NCBI RefSeq assembly: GCF_002904295.1
Contig: NZ_PPHG01000066.1
Span: 174,622 to 217,658, forward strand
From: Amycolatopsis sp. CA-128772
GTDB taxonomy: Bacteria > Actinomycetota > Actinomycetes > Mycobacteriales > Pseudonocardiaceae
Direction of reading: 5' to 3'
Length of the DNA: 43,037 nt
The notes under the pieces were generated by a model, which was not told the origin of the DNA, ran no database searches, and worked only from the letters and a program-made list of their open reading frames with translations. Of this stretch, positions 9,221 through 15,970 are shown one piece after another. A program made the translations under genes and the position numbers. Every line of letters begins with the position of its first letter. Position 1 is the first letter of the stretch.

Positions 9221-10474
9221 CTAGGCGGCGGCGGAATCGCTTTTCGCTTCGGTCGGCAGGTCGCGCATGTGCCGCAGCGGCGAGCAGACCACCCACAGCA
9301 CGGCGGCGGCTTCCCCGGCCACCGCCACCCACATCGCGCCGCGCAGCCCGAGCCCTTCGCCGAGCGCGCCGCCCAGCAGCCCGCCGATCGGGATCGTGCC
9401 CCACACCACGAACCGCGCGCTCGCGTTCATCCGGCCGAGCAGCCGGTCCGGGCAGATCGCCTGCCGGTAGGACACGGAGGCGACGTTGTAGACGATGATG
9501 CCGAACCCGGCGACCACCAGCCCGAACCCAGCCAGTCCGAGCCGCCAGCCCGGCTCGGCGAGCGGGACCAGCAGGTGCGCCGGCCAGGTCAGCAGCGGAA
9601 CCAGCCAGATCGACCGAGCGTGGCCGATCCGCCGCGTGATCGCCCCGGAGCAGATCGCGCCGAGGATCCCGCCGGCGCTGCCGGTGGCCAGCAGCACGCC
9701 GACCGCCGAGGGCGGTAGCCCGACGGTGCGGGTCAGGAACAGCACCTCGACCGCGGTGAAGGCGCCGTTGAAGAGGTTGCCGGTCGCCGTGCAGGCCACG
9801 CTCGCGCGCAACGGCTTGTCGGAGAAGACGAACCGCAGACCTTCGGCGATCTGCGGCAGCAGCCGCGTGTGCCCGGTCCGTTCCGGCTCGGGTTCGACGG
9901 CGCGGATCCGCAGCAGGCACAGCGCCGACGCCAGGTAGCCCAGCGCGGTGACCAGCACGGTGTTCGCCGCGCTCACCAGCTGGACCAGGACGCCCGCGCC
10001 GCTCGGCCCGGCGACCCCCGCGACCGACTGGACGGCCTGCAGCTTGGCGTTGCCCTCCAGCAGGCGCTCCCGGCCGACGAGCGAGGGGAGGTACGACTGG
10101 TAGGCGACGTCGAAGAACACCGTCGCCACGCCCACGAGCAGCACGACCACCAGCAGCTGGGCGAGCGTCAGCACCCCTGCCCACCAGGCGAGTGGCACGC
10201 TCAGCAGGAGCGCGAAGCGGACGAAGTCGGCGGTGAGCATGACCCGGCGGCGCCGCAACCGGTCCACCCACACCCCGGCGGGCAGGCCGATCAGCAGGAA
10301 CGCGAGCGTCTGGGCCGCCGTCAGCAGCCCCATCTCGAACGGCGTCGCGGCGAGGGTCACCGCGGCGAGCAGCGGGATGGCGGTGTACCCGACGGTCGTG
10401 CCGAACTGGCTCGCCGTGTCGCCGGCCCAAAGCCTTCTGAAGTCGGCGTGGCGGAAGAGTGACCCCCTGTGCAT
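9221..10474 (-). CDS. MFS drug-type exporter
   Basis: A 417-residue major facilitator with about 12 membrane segments and the cytoplasmic loop GVWVDRLRRRRVML between helices 2 and 3, the MFS motif A region. It resembles the DHA/enterobactin-exporter group, but the substrate is unknown. The ATG at 10474 was preferred over the longer open frame because MHRGSLFRHADFRRLWAG is the family N-terminus and because the upstream part overlaps the divergent regulator. The first base after its operator region lies only about 20 bases upstream, so the transcript may be nearly leaderless. valS follows 9 bases downstream and may be cotranscribed. Confidence 0.9.
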   Translation of the reverse strand: MHRGSLFRHADFRRLWAGDTASQFGTTVGYTAIPLLAAVTLAATPFEMGLLTAAQTLAFLLIGLPAGVWVDRLRRRRVMLTADFVRFALLLSVPLAWWAGVLTLAQLLVVVLLVGVATVFFDVAYQSYLPSLVGRERLLEGNAKLQAVQSVAGVAGPSGAGVLVQLVSAANTVLVTALGYLASALCLLRIRAVEPEPERTGHTRLLPQIAEGLRFVFSDKPLRASVACTATGNLFNGAFTAVEVLFLTRTVGLPPSAVGVLLATGSAGGILGAICSGAITRRIGHARSIWLVPLLTWPAHLLVPLAEPGWRLGLAGFGLVVAGFGIIVYNVASVSYRQAICPDRLLGRMNASARFVVWGTIPIGGLLGGALGEGLGLRGAMWVAVAGEAAAVLWVVCSPLRHMRDLPTEAKSDSAAA

Positions 10475-10493
10475 GGCTCCCGAGTGTGGCGCG

Positions 10494-10517
10494 AGTGATT
10501 GGAAACTGTCAATCACT
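10494..10517. promoter_or_regulatory. operator of ArsR-type regulator
   Basis: A perfect 8-bp inverted repeat, AGTGATTG (10494-10501) and CAATCACT (10510-10517), with an 8-base spacer, sits in the 64-bp gap between the divergent MFS and regulator genes. On the - strand it overlaps a TTGACA (-35) serving the MFS gene. Its size and symmetry fit a dimeric winged-helix repressor, presumably the adjacent one. Confidence 0.7.
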
Positions 10518-10538
10518 GTTCGCTCTAAGCTGTCCCGC

Positions 10539-11042
10539 GTGCTCCCTGCGAAACGACGTGCCGCGACCGAAGCCGAGGCGGCCGCGCTGGCCTCCGGAAT
10601 ACGGCTGCGCATCATCCGGTTGACCTTCTCGGAGGCGCTGACGAACAAGGAGCTGGCCGAAAGGCTGGGCCGGGACCCCGCGACCACGCTGCATCACGTG
10701 CGCAAGCTCGTCGACACCGGCTTCCTCGCCGCGCAGCCCCCGCGCCGCGGTACCCGGGGCGCCCGCGAAATTCCGTATCTTTCGACGGGGCTTTCGTGGA
10801 CACTCGACTCATGCGGTGACAAGGGCGTGGAACAGGCGGTACTCGAGGCCTATCTGGCCGAGATCGCCGAGACCGGATTCGAGGGCGTGCACCAGTCGCG
10901 CCTGGTCGTCCAGGTGGCCCCCGAGGAGCGGGCGGAGCTGGAAACGCGGCTCAACGCCCTGCTCGAGGAGTTCCGCGCGCGCCCCCGCCGTCCCGGCGCC
11001 GAGCGCACCGCGGTCTACCTCGCCACCTATCCCAGCACGTAA
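10539..11042 (+). CDS. ArsR-type winged-helix regulator
   Basis: A 167-residue DNA-binding protein. The helix-turn-helix region (TNKELAERLGRDPATTLHHVRKLVDTG, split here across residues 38-62) is followed by a wing containing RGTRGAREIPYL. The C-terminal half is predicted helical and may bind a ligand or dimerise. The GTG at 10539 follows a likely -10 TCTAAG (10524-10529), so the transcript is probably leaderless. The frame stays open upstream, but that part lies in the MFS gene. Divergent position and the shared inverted repeat suggest that it controls itself and the exporter. Confidence 0.8.
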   Translation: MLPAKRRAATEAEAAALASGIRLRIIRLTFSEALTNKELAERLGRDPATTLHHVRKLVDTGFLAAQPPRRGTRGAREIPYLSTGLSWTLDSCGDKGVEQAVLEAYLAEIAETGFEGVHQSRLVVQVAPEERAELETRLNALLEEFRARPRRPGAERTAVYLATYPST

Positions 11043-11084
11043 AAGTTCGGTTCCCGCGGCGAATCGTGGGAACATGGAGGCACG

Positions 11085-12533
11085 ATGACAGAACTGACAC
11101 ACACCGAAGACCACGACGACGACCTGTACGACGGCGACCCGTCGACAGGCGAAATGGAGCTCGAGGATCGGGCGTCGCTGCGCCGGGTCAGGGGACTGTC
11201 CACGGAGCTGGACGACGTCACCGAGGTCGAGTACCGGCAACTGCGGCTCGAGCGCGTCGTGCTGGTCGGCGTGTGGACCGAGGGCACGGCCCTGCAGTCC
11301 GAAGCGTCGCTGGCCGAGCTGGCGCGCCTGGCCGAGACGGCGGGCTCGGAGGTCCTCGAAGGCCTCATCCAGCGGCGGACCAAGCCGGACCCGGCCACCT
11401 ACATCGGTTCGGGCAAGGTTCGGGAGCTGCGGGACATCGTCGGCTCCACCGGCGCCGACACCGTGATCTGCGACGGCGAGCTCTCGCCGGGCCAGCTGCG
11501 GCAGCTCGAGGAGAAGGTCAAGGTCAAGGTGATCGACCGGACCGCGCTGATCCTCGACATCTTCGCCCAGCACGCCCGGTCCAAGGAGGGCAAGGCGCAG
11601 GTCGAGCTGGCCCAGCTGCAGTACCTGATCCCGCGGCTGCGCGGGTGGGGTGCGTCGCTGTCCCGGCAGGCCGGTGGCCGCGCCGGCGGCGCGAACGGCG
11701 GCGTGGGCCTGCGCGGTCCCGGTGAGACCAAGCTCGAGACGGACCGGCGGCGGATCAACAAGCGCGTGGCGAAGCTGCGCCGGGAGATCGCGGCCATGGA
11801 CACCATCCGCGAAACCAAGCGCGGGCGGCGGCTGGCCAACGAGGTGCCCAGCGTGGCGATCGTCGGCTACACCAACGCCGGCAAGTCGAGCCTGCTCAAC
11901 GCGCTGACCGGGGCCGGGGTACTGGTGGAGGACGCGCTGTTCGCCACGCTCGACCCGACCACACGGCGCGCGCAGACACCGGACGGCCGCGGCTACACGC
12001 TGACCGACACCGTCGGGTTCGTGCGGCACCTGCCGCACCAGCTGGTGGACGCGTTCCGCTCGACGCTGGAGGAAGCCGCCGACGCGGACCTGCTCGTGCA
12101 CGTGGTGGACGGGTCCGACCCGGCGCCCGAAGAGCAGGTCAGCGCCGTGCGCGAGGTGCTCGGCGAGATCACCCGCAAGCGCAAGGAGCCGCTCCCGCCG
12201 GAGCTGCTGGTGATCAACAAGACCGACGCGTCCGACGAGGTCAGCCTGGCCCGGTTGCGGCACGCGCTGGCCGGTTCGGTCCAGGTTTCGGCCCGGACCG
12301 GGGCGGGCATCGCGGAGCTCGTCGAGGTGATCGCCGAGCGCCTGCCGCGCCCGGAGGTCACGGTCGACGTGCTGGTGCCGTACGCGCGCGGCGAGCTGGT
12401 CGCGCGGGCGCACGCGGACGGCGAGGTTCTCGAAGAGGAGCACGCCGAAGAGGGCACGCGCCTGCTGGTGCGGGTCCGCCCGGACCTCGCGGCGGCTTTG
12501 CGCGAGTACGAGACCAACTCGACCGGGGCCTGA
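11085..12533 (+). CDS. hflX: ribosome-associated GTPase HflX
   Basis: HflX binds the 50S subunit and can split stalled or hibernating ribosomes in a GTP-dependent way. The 482-residue protein has an N-terminal HflX domain, a glycine/arginine-rich linker (GGRAGGANGGVGLRGPGETKLE), then the G domain: G1 GYTNAGKS at 261-268, G3 DTVG at 308-311 and G4 NKTD at 378-381. The acidic N-terminus (DHDDDLYDGD) is typical of actinobacterial forms. The ATG at 11085 has a GGAGG seven bases upstream. It is expressed separately from the regulator 42 bases upstream. Confidence 0.96.
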   Translation: MTELTHTEDHDDDLYDGDPSTGEMELEDRASLRRVRGLSTELDDVTEVEYRQLRLERVVLVGVWTEGTALQSEASLAELARLAETAGSEVLEGLIQRRTKPDPATYIGSGKVRELRDIVGSTGADTVICDGELSPGQLRQLEEKVKVKVIDRTALILDIFAQHARSKEGKAQVELAQLQYLIPRLRGWGASLSRQAGGRAGGANGGVGLRGPGETKLETDRRRINKRVAKLRREIAAMDTIRETKRGRRLANEVPSVAIVGYTNAGKSSLLNALTGAGVLVEDALFATLDPTTRRAQTPDGRGYTLTDTVGFVRHLPHQLVDAFRSTLEEAADADLLVHVVDGSDPAPEEQVSAVREVLGEITRKRKEPLPPELLVINKTDASDEVSLARLRHALAGSVQVSARTGAGIAELVEVIAERLPRPEVTVDVLVPYARGELVARAHADGEVLEEEHAEEGTRLLVRVRPDLAAALREYETNSTGA

Positions 12534-12541
12534 CACGTCTC

Positions 12542-12574
12542 CGTAGTGTGCGGCTGAAGTGGTCGCACACTACG
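12542..12574. terminator. 11-bp perfect stem-loop after hflX
   Basis: CGTAGTGTGCG (12542-12552) and CGCACACTACG (12564-12574) are perfect complements around an 11-base loop, beginning 8 bases after the hflX stop. There is no T run, as is common for actinobacterial terminators. The right arm abuts the GGAGG of the next gene, so it could instead be an operator or a translational hairpin. Confidence 0.5.
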
Positions 12575-12586
12575 GAGGTGGGCTGG

Positions 12587-13603
12587 GTGCGCTGGGTCGT
12601 CGCTCTTGCGGCAGTTTCGCTGGGTCTGCTGAGCGGGCCTGTCCCGGCTTCCGCGGCTCCGGCGGCTCCGGAACCGATGTGCACGATGAAGGACTCCCGG
12701 ATCGGCGAGCTGTCCGGCCTGGTCTCCGACGGCAAGCAGTTGTGGGCGATCAACGACGGCGGCAGCAAGGTCCAGGTGTTCGTGCTGGGGCGCGACTGCA
12801 AGGTGCAGAAGGTCCTCACGGACAAGACCGACCCGTTCGACGTCGAGGACCTGGCCCGCACGCCGGACGGAACCCTGTGGCTGTCCGACACGGGTGACAA
12901 CAAGAAGGGCCGCCTGACGGTCGCGCTGCTGGAGCTGAGCCCGCAGGGCAAGGTCACGCTGCACCGCCTGACGTACCCGGACGGCCAGCACGACACCGAA
13001 GCGCTGATCATGGACAAGGCGGGCACGCCGTACCTGATCACCAAGGACGTCCTCGGCGAGGCCCGCGTGTACCGGCCGGCGGGACCCTTGGCGAGCCCGG
13101 GCCCGACCAACCTGGAGAAGGTCGGCACGGTCAAGATCGCCACGACGGACACCCAGGGCGGCCCGGTCGGTTCGATCGGCTCGGTCCTGGTGACTGGCGG
13201 CGCGTCCTCGGCGGACGGCACGGTGGTGGCGTTGCGGACCTACACGGACGCGTACGTGTACGCGGCTCCGGACGGCGATGTCCTGAAGGCGTTGCAGCAC
13301 CAGCCGGTCCGGATCCCGTTGCCGGGGGAGAAGCAGGGCGAGGCGATCGCGTTCGACCCCGACGGGACGCTGATCTCGGGCAGCGAAGGCGTCGGCCAGC
13401 CCCTCCGCACGGTGCGGGGCGCGGCGGCACTGGCCGCGCAGTCCGGCGCACCGGCGGAGGGGACGACCGGCACGAGCACGTCATCCGGCTCGGCAGGGGA
13501 CGGGGCCGGGCTCCCCCTCCTGCCCGCCGCCGGGATCACGCTCGCGGTGGTCGGTCTCGGCTGGTTCGGCTTCAGCAAGCTGCGTCGCCGAGCCCGCCGC
13601 TGA
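12587..13603 (+). CDS. secreted propeller-like protein, membrane anchor
   Basis: A 338-residue exported protein. A signal peptide (MRWVVALAAVSLGLLSGPVP, cleaved after ASA) is followed by repeated strand-rich units such as DGKQLWAINDGG, PDGTLWLSDTGDN and FDPDGTLISGSEG that suggest a beta-propeller. A Gly/Ser/Thr-rich linker leads to one membrane helix (LLPAAGITLAVVGLGWFGF) and a basic tail, so it should be anchored with the propeller outside. The GTG at 12587 was chosen because GGAGG lies 8 bases upstream and it begins the signal peptide; GTGs at 12548 and 12578 are alternatives. I do not recognise a specific function. Confidence 0.75.
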   Translation: MRWVVALAAVSLGLLSGPVPASAAPAAPEPMCTMKDSRIGELSGLVSDGKQLWAINDGGSKVQVFVLGRDCKVQKVLTDKTDPFDVEDLARTPDGTLWLSDTGDNKKGRLTVALLELSPQGKVTLHRLTYPDGQHDTEALIMDKAGTPYLITKDVLGEARVYRPAGPLASPGPTNLEKVGTVKIATTDTQGGPVGSIGSVLVTGGASSADGTVVALRTYTDAYVYAAPDGDVLKALQHQPVRIPLPGEKQGEAIAFDPDGTLISGSEGVGQPLRTVRGAAALAAQSGAPAEGTTGTSTSSGSAGDGAGLPLLPAAGITLAVVGLGWFGFSKLRRRARR

Positions 13604-13648
13604 CCTCCGGCTCCCCACGGCCGAAGATCATCCGATCCGGTGAAATCC

Positions 13649-13674
13649 TTCCCGGGCCGTGCGATAGCCCGGAA
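13649..13674. terminator. bidirectional stem-loop between convergent genes
   Basis: CCGGGC (13652-13657) pairs with GCCCGG (13667-13672), extended by TT/AA with one bulged C. It lies between the propeller gene stop (13603) and the lexA stop (13683) and could serve either transcript. Confidence 0.5.
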
Positions 13675-13682
13675 GCAACTTC

Positions 13683-14408
13683 CTAAAGGCGGCGCAGGAC
13701 AGCGACCACCTTGCCGAGCACCGTGGCGTCGTCGCCGGGGATCGGCTCGTACGCCTCGTTGTGCGGCATCAGCCAGATGTGGCCGCCCTTGCGCTTGAAC
13801 GTCTTGACCGTGGCCTCGCCGTCGATCATCGCCGCGACGATCTCGCCGTTGTCCGCGTCCGGCTGCTGGCGGACCACCACCCAGTCGCCGTCGGTGATGG
13901 CCGCGTCGACCATCGAGTCACCGGTGACCTTCAGCAGGAACAGCTCGCCCTCGCCGACGATCTCCCGCGGCAGCGGGAAGACGTCCTCGATGGCCTGCTC
14001 GGCCAGCACCGGGCCACCGGCGGCAATCCGGCCGACCAGCGGCACGTACGCCGCCTTCGGCATGACCGGCTGCTGGTCCATCTCGATGCCCATGGGGTTG
14101 TCGTCGGTCGCCGAGAGGACGCCGACCGCGCGCGGGCGGTTCGCGTCCCGCCGCAGGTAGCCCTTGCGCTGCAGCGCGCGCAGCTGGTGCGAAACCGACG
14201 ACGTCGACGTCAGCCCGACCGCCTCGCCGATCTCCCGGACGCTCGGCGGGTAGCCGAACCGGCTCACCCACGAGCGGATCACGTCGAGCACCTGCTGCTG
14301 GCGGACGGTGAGGGTCTCGTCCACGTCGTACACCTCGGGCATGGCGTGCACCTTGCCCGAGCCACCGGGGGACCCACTGGTCCTGCCCGCCTTGTTCTCC
14401 TTCGCCAC
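13683..14408 (-). CDS. lexA: SOS repressor LexA
   Basis: LexA represses DNA-damage genes until RecA filaments trigger its self-cleavage. The 241-residue protein has an N-terminal winged helix (FGYPPSVREIGEAVGLTS, then SVSHQLRALQRKGYL), the Ala130-Gly131 cleavage site in GRIAAGGPV, nucleophile Ser165 in TGDSMVD and general base Lys202 in TVKTFKR. The GTG at 14408 has GGGAGG seven bases upstream; an internal ATG at residue 23 (MPEVYDVDE) is the alternative start. The gene is divergent from a LysM protein across an intergenic region with SOS boxes, the same arrangement as in mycobacteria and corynebacteria, and it should be autoregulated. Confidence 0.97.
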   Translation of the reverse strand: MAKENKAGRTSGSPGGSGKVHAMPEVYDVDETLTVRQQQVLDVIRSWVSRFGYPPSVREIGEAVGLTSTSSVSHQLRALQRKGYLRRDANRPRAVGVLSATDDNPMGIEMDQQPVMPKAAYVPLVGRIAAGGPVLAEQAIEDVFPLPREIVGEGELFLLKVTGDSMVDAAITDGDWVVVRQQPDADNGEIVAAMIDGEATVKTFKRKGGHIWLMPHNEAYEPIPGDDATVLGKVVAVLRRL

Positions 14409-14486
14409 TGCGTCGCCTCCCAGACGTTCGCTGCACGTATCTGCGCGCCGGCCGCCGCCCGCGGGGGTGCGGGCAGCCTCGCCGGC

Positions 14487-14507
14487 GGCATCTGCCCGGC
14501 AGATGCC
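14487..14507. promoter_or_regulatory. 21-bp perfect palindrome in lexA leader
   Basis: GGCATCTGCC (14487-14496) and GGCAGATGCC (14498-14507) are perfect inverse copies around one base. From the predicted lexA promoter, it would begin within a few bases of the transcript start. It could be a 5' hairpin in lexA mRNA or an operator for another regulator. It does not match the LexA consensus. Confidence 0.5.
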
Positions 14508-14517
14508 CTGGTCACCG

Positions 14518-14546
14518 ACGTTAGCCCCCGGGCACGGCGATTTCAA
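14518..14546 (-). promoter_or_regulatory. lexA promoter
   Basis: On the - strand, TTGAAA (14541-14546) and TAACGT (14518-14523) are separated by exactly 17 bases, a good sigma-70-like promoter. The -35 overlaps the SOS box at 14543-14558, so LexA binding would block it. The predicted start near 14511 gives lexA a leader of about 100 bases. Confidence 0.6.
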
Positions 14547-14558
14547 ACATCTGTTCGA
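14543..14558. promoter_or_regulatory. SOS box (LexA operator), lexA-proximal
   Basis: TCAAACATCTGTTCGA differs from the actinobacterial SOS box CGAAC-N4-GTTCG at one core position (CAAAC). It overlaps the lexA -35 element. Confidence 0.75.
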
Positions 14559-14622
14559 TCGACACGCCGTGTCCGCTCGATTTTGTCGGTGGCAGGTGGT
14601 AGACCTTCGCACGGGCGTTCGA

Positions 14623-14638
14623 TAGAACGCCTGTTCGA
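14623..14638. promoter_or_regulatory. SOS box (LexA operator), LysM-proximal
   Basis: TAGAACGCCTGTTCGA matches CGAAC-N4-GTTCG at all but the first core base. It lies 66 bases before the LysM gene start. A second, overlapping palindrome, GCGTTC-GATA-GAACGC (14615-14630), shares its left half. Confidence 0.7.
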
Positions 14639-14703
14639 CCTTGATCCACGGGCCGCTCGCGGTTCGCGAATCGGGCGGACACCAGGGTTTCGAGGAGGTT
14701 CGG

Positions 14704-15177
14704 ATGTCCATTCTGGCCGAACGCGGGCACGCTCGCCCGGCGACCCCGGTCCCGGCGCCGCTTCGTCCCGTGCGCGTGCTGCGCGGGCTCCGCGGCGAAG
14801 TGCGGCGCCCGCCGACGCGCGCCCGGGTCGTCGCCGGCCGTCATCCGGCGGGCTCGCCCTGCGCGGCGCCCCGGCGGGTGGGGGTCCGGTGGCCGTGGCT
14901 CGCCGCGCTCGCCGTCGGGAGCTGCCTGATGATCACCGGATTGGGCCTGTTTTCCGGCGGTGGGTCGGGCGCTCCGGTGCCGCAGACGACCGCCACGGTC
15001 TCCGTCGAGCAGGGCGACACGCTTTCTTCGCTGGCCGCCCGATTCGCGCCAGGCAGTGAACCCGGCGCGGTTGTCGCCCGGATCAGGGAGCTCAATCGCC
15101 TGGACCAGGCCGTCCTGGTGCCCGGGCTCCCGCTCACGGTGCCGGTCGCCGATCCCGCTCTCGTTCCCGCTCCCTGA
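14704..15177 (+). CDS. LysM membrane protein, SOS-linked
   Basis: A 157-residue membrane protein: a basic Pro/Arg-rich cytoplasmic N-terminus of about 60 residues, one membrane helix (WPWLAALAVGSCLMITGLGLF), then an extracytoplasmic LysM domain (SVEQGDTLSSLAARFAPG to LVPGLPLTVPV) that should bind peptidoglycan. The ATG at 14704 has GAGGAGG five bases upstream. Gene position, divergent from lexA, is that of mycobacterial Rv2719c/ChiZ and corynebacterial DivS, which curb cell division during the SOS response. A similar damage-induced role is inferred from the two SOS boxes and the domain layout, not from catalytic residues. Confidence 0.82.
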   Translation: MSILAERGHARPATPVPAPLRPVRVLRGLRGEVRRPPTRARVVAGRHPAGSPCAAPRRVGVRWPWLAALAVGSCLMITGLGLFSGGGSGAPVPQTTATVSVEQGDTLSSLAARFAPGSEPGAVVARIRELNRLDQAVLVPGLPLTVPVADPALVPAP

Positions 15178-15256
15178 TCGGCCGCGGACCCGCCGGGCAA
15201 CCTTCGCGGGGGATGCGCGTCGGCTTGCGCACGCTGTCGCCGGGTTCTACGCTCGC

Positions 15257-15272
15257 CCGCTATATGTAGTAG
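15257..15272. promoter_or_regulatory. NrdR-box-like site
   Basis: CCGCTATATGTAGTAG matches 11 of 16 positions of the NrdR box ACACTATATATAGTGT, including the central TATAT and TAGT. It lies upstream of nrdR, where autoregulation is expected. NrdR boxes normally occur in pairs; I see no convincing second copy at 31-32 bases. Confidence 0.45.
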
Positions 15273-15287
15273 TTACACCGCTGTAGT

Positions 15288-15360
15288 TGGTCCACAGGTT
15301 GGGGTAGACTCGGCAGCAGTTGTCCACAGCTGGTCGGCGTTTACCCACCGGATGTCCACA
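15288..15360 (+). promoter_or_regulatory. three DnaA-box-like sites, 32-bp spacing
   Basis: TGGTCCACA (15288-15296), TTGTCCACA (15320-15328) and ATGTCCACA (15352-15360) share the identical core GTCCACAG and begin exactly 32 bases apart on the same strand. The middle one is a perfect actinobacterial DnaA box. They lie 84-156 bases before the nrdR start. DnaA control of ribonucleotide reductase is known for E. coli nrdAB; here it is inferred. Confidence 0.6.
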
Positions 15361-15443
15361 GAACGATCACCAGGTGCAGGGGTGCATGGTGGCCGCGGGG
15401 CGTCGACCGGGGCGGCCGACTTGGAGGGGAAGGTGATCGGCGG

Positions 15444-15938
15444 ATGCGGTGCCCGTTCTGCCGGCATGCGGACTCTCGGGTCGTCGATTCCCGAGAGGTG
15501 GATGAAGGCCAGGCGATCCGCAGGCGGCGCTCGTGCGCGTCGTGCGGACGGCGGTTCACGACTTCGGAGACGATGGTGCTCGCCGTCGTCAAGCGGTCCG
15601 GGGTCACCGAACAGTTCAGCCGGGACAAGGTGGTGAGCGGCGTCCGCCGCGCCTGCCAGGGCAGGCCGGTCGACGACGACGCGCTGCAGCAGCTCGCGCA
15701 GCGCGTGGAGGAGTCGATCCGCTCCGCCGGCCTGGCGGAGATCCCGAGCCACGAGGTCGGCCTGGCCATCCTGGGCCCGCTGCGTGAGCTCGACGGGGTC
15801 GCCTACCTCCGGTTCGCCAGCGTCTACCGCTCGTTCTCGTCGGTCGAAGACTTCGAGAAGGAGATCGCCGACCTGCGTGAGGCCATGGCGGGTGCTGCTG
15901 CCCAGGAGGAGAGCGATCAGCGCGAAGACGGCGACTGA
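15444..15938 (+). CDS. nrdR: transcriptional repressor NrdR
   Basis: NrdR represses ribonucleotide reductase genes when dATP is plentiful. The 164-residue protein has an N-terminal zinc ribbon with Cys3, Cys6, Cys31 and Cys34 (MRCPFC and SCASCGRRF), then an ATP-cone domain (VKRSGVTEQFSRDKVVSGV onward). A charged tail ends the protein. The ATG at 15444 gives the exact family N-terminus MRCPFC. nrdJ starts 32 bases after its stop, so the regulator and its target form one operon. Confidence 0.97.
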   Translation: MRCPFCRHADSRVVDSREVDEGQAIRRRRSCASCGRRFTTSETMVLAVVKRSGVTEQFSRDKVVSGVRRACQGRPVDDDALQQLAQRVEESIRSAGLAEIPSHEVGLAILGPLRELDGVAYLRFASVYRSFSSVEDFEKEIADLREAMAGAAAQEESDQREDGD

Positions 15939-15970
15939 GCCGTCCCGCTGCGGGAGTGAGGGTTCAACCG

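Noticed and set aside
6653..9718. 1021-codon frame opposite valS
   Set aside because: Low-complexity Arg/His/Pro-rich shadow of valS and the MFS gene with no domain.
15273..15288. Second NrdR box
   Set aside because: TTACACCGCTGTAGTT matches the consensus poorly and is only 16 bases from the first box, not the usual 31-32.
15939..15970. Cobalamin riboswitch before nrdJ
   Set aside because: The gap after nrdR is only 32 bases, far too short for a B12 aptamer, and no B12-box-like sequence was recognised upstream of nrdR.
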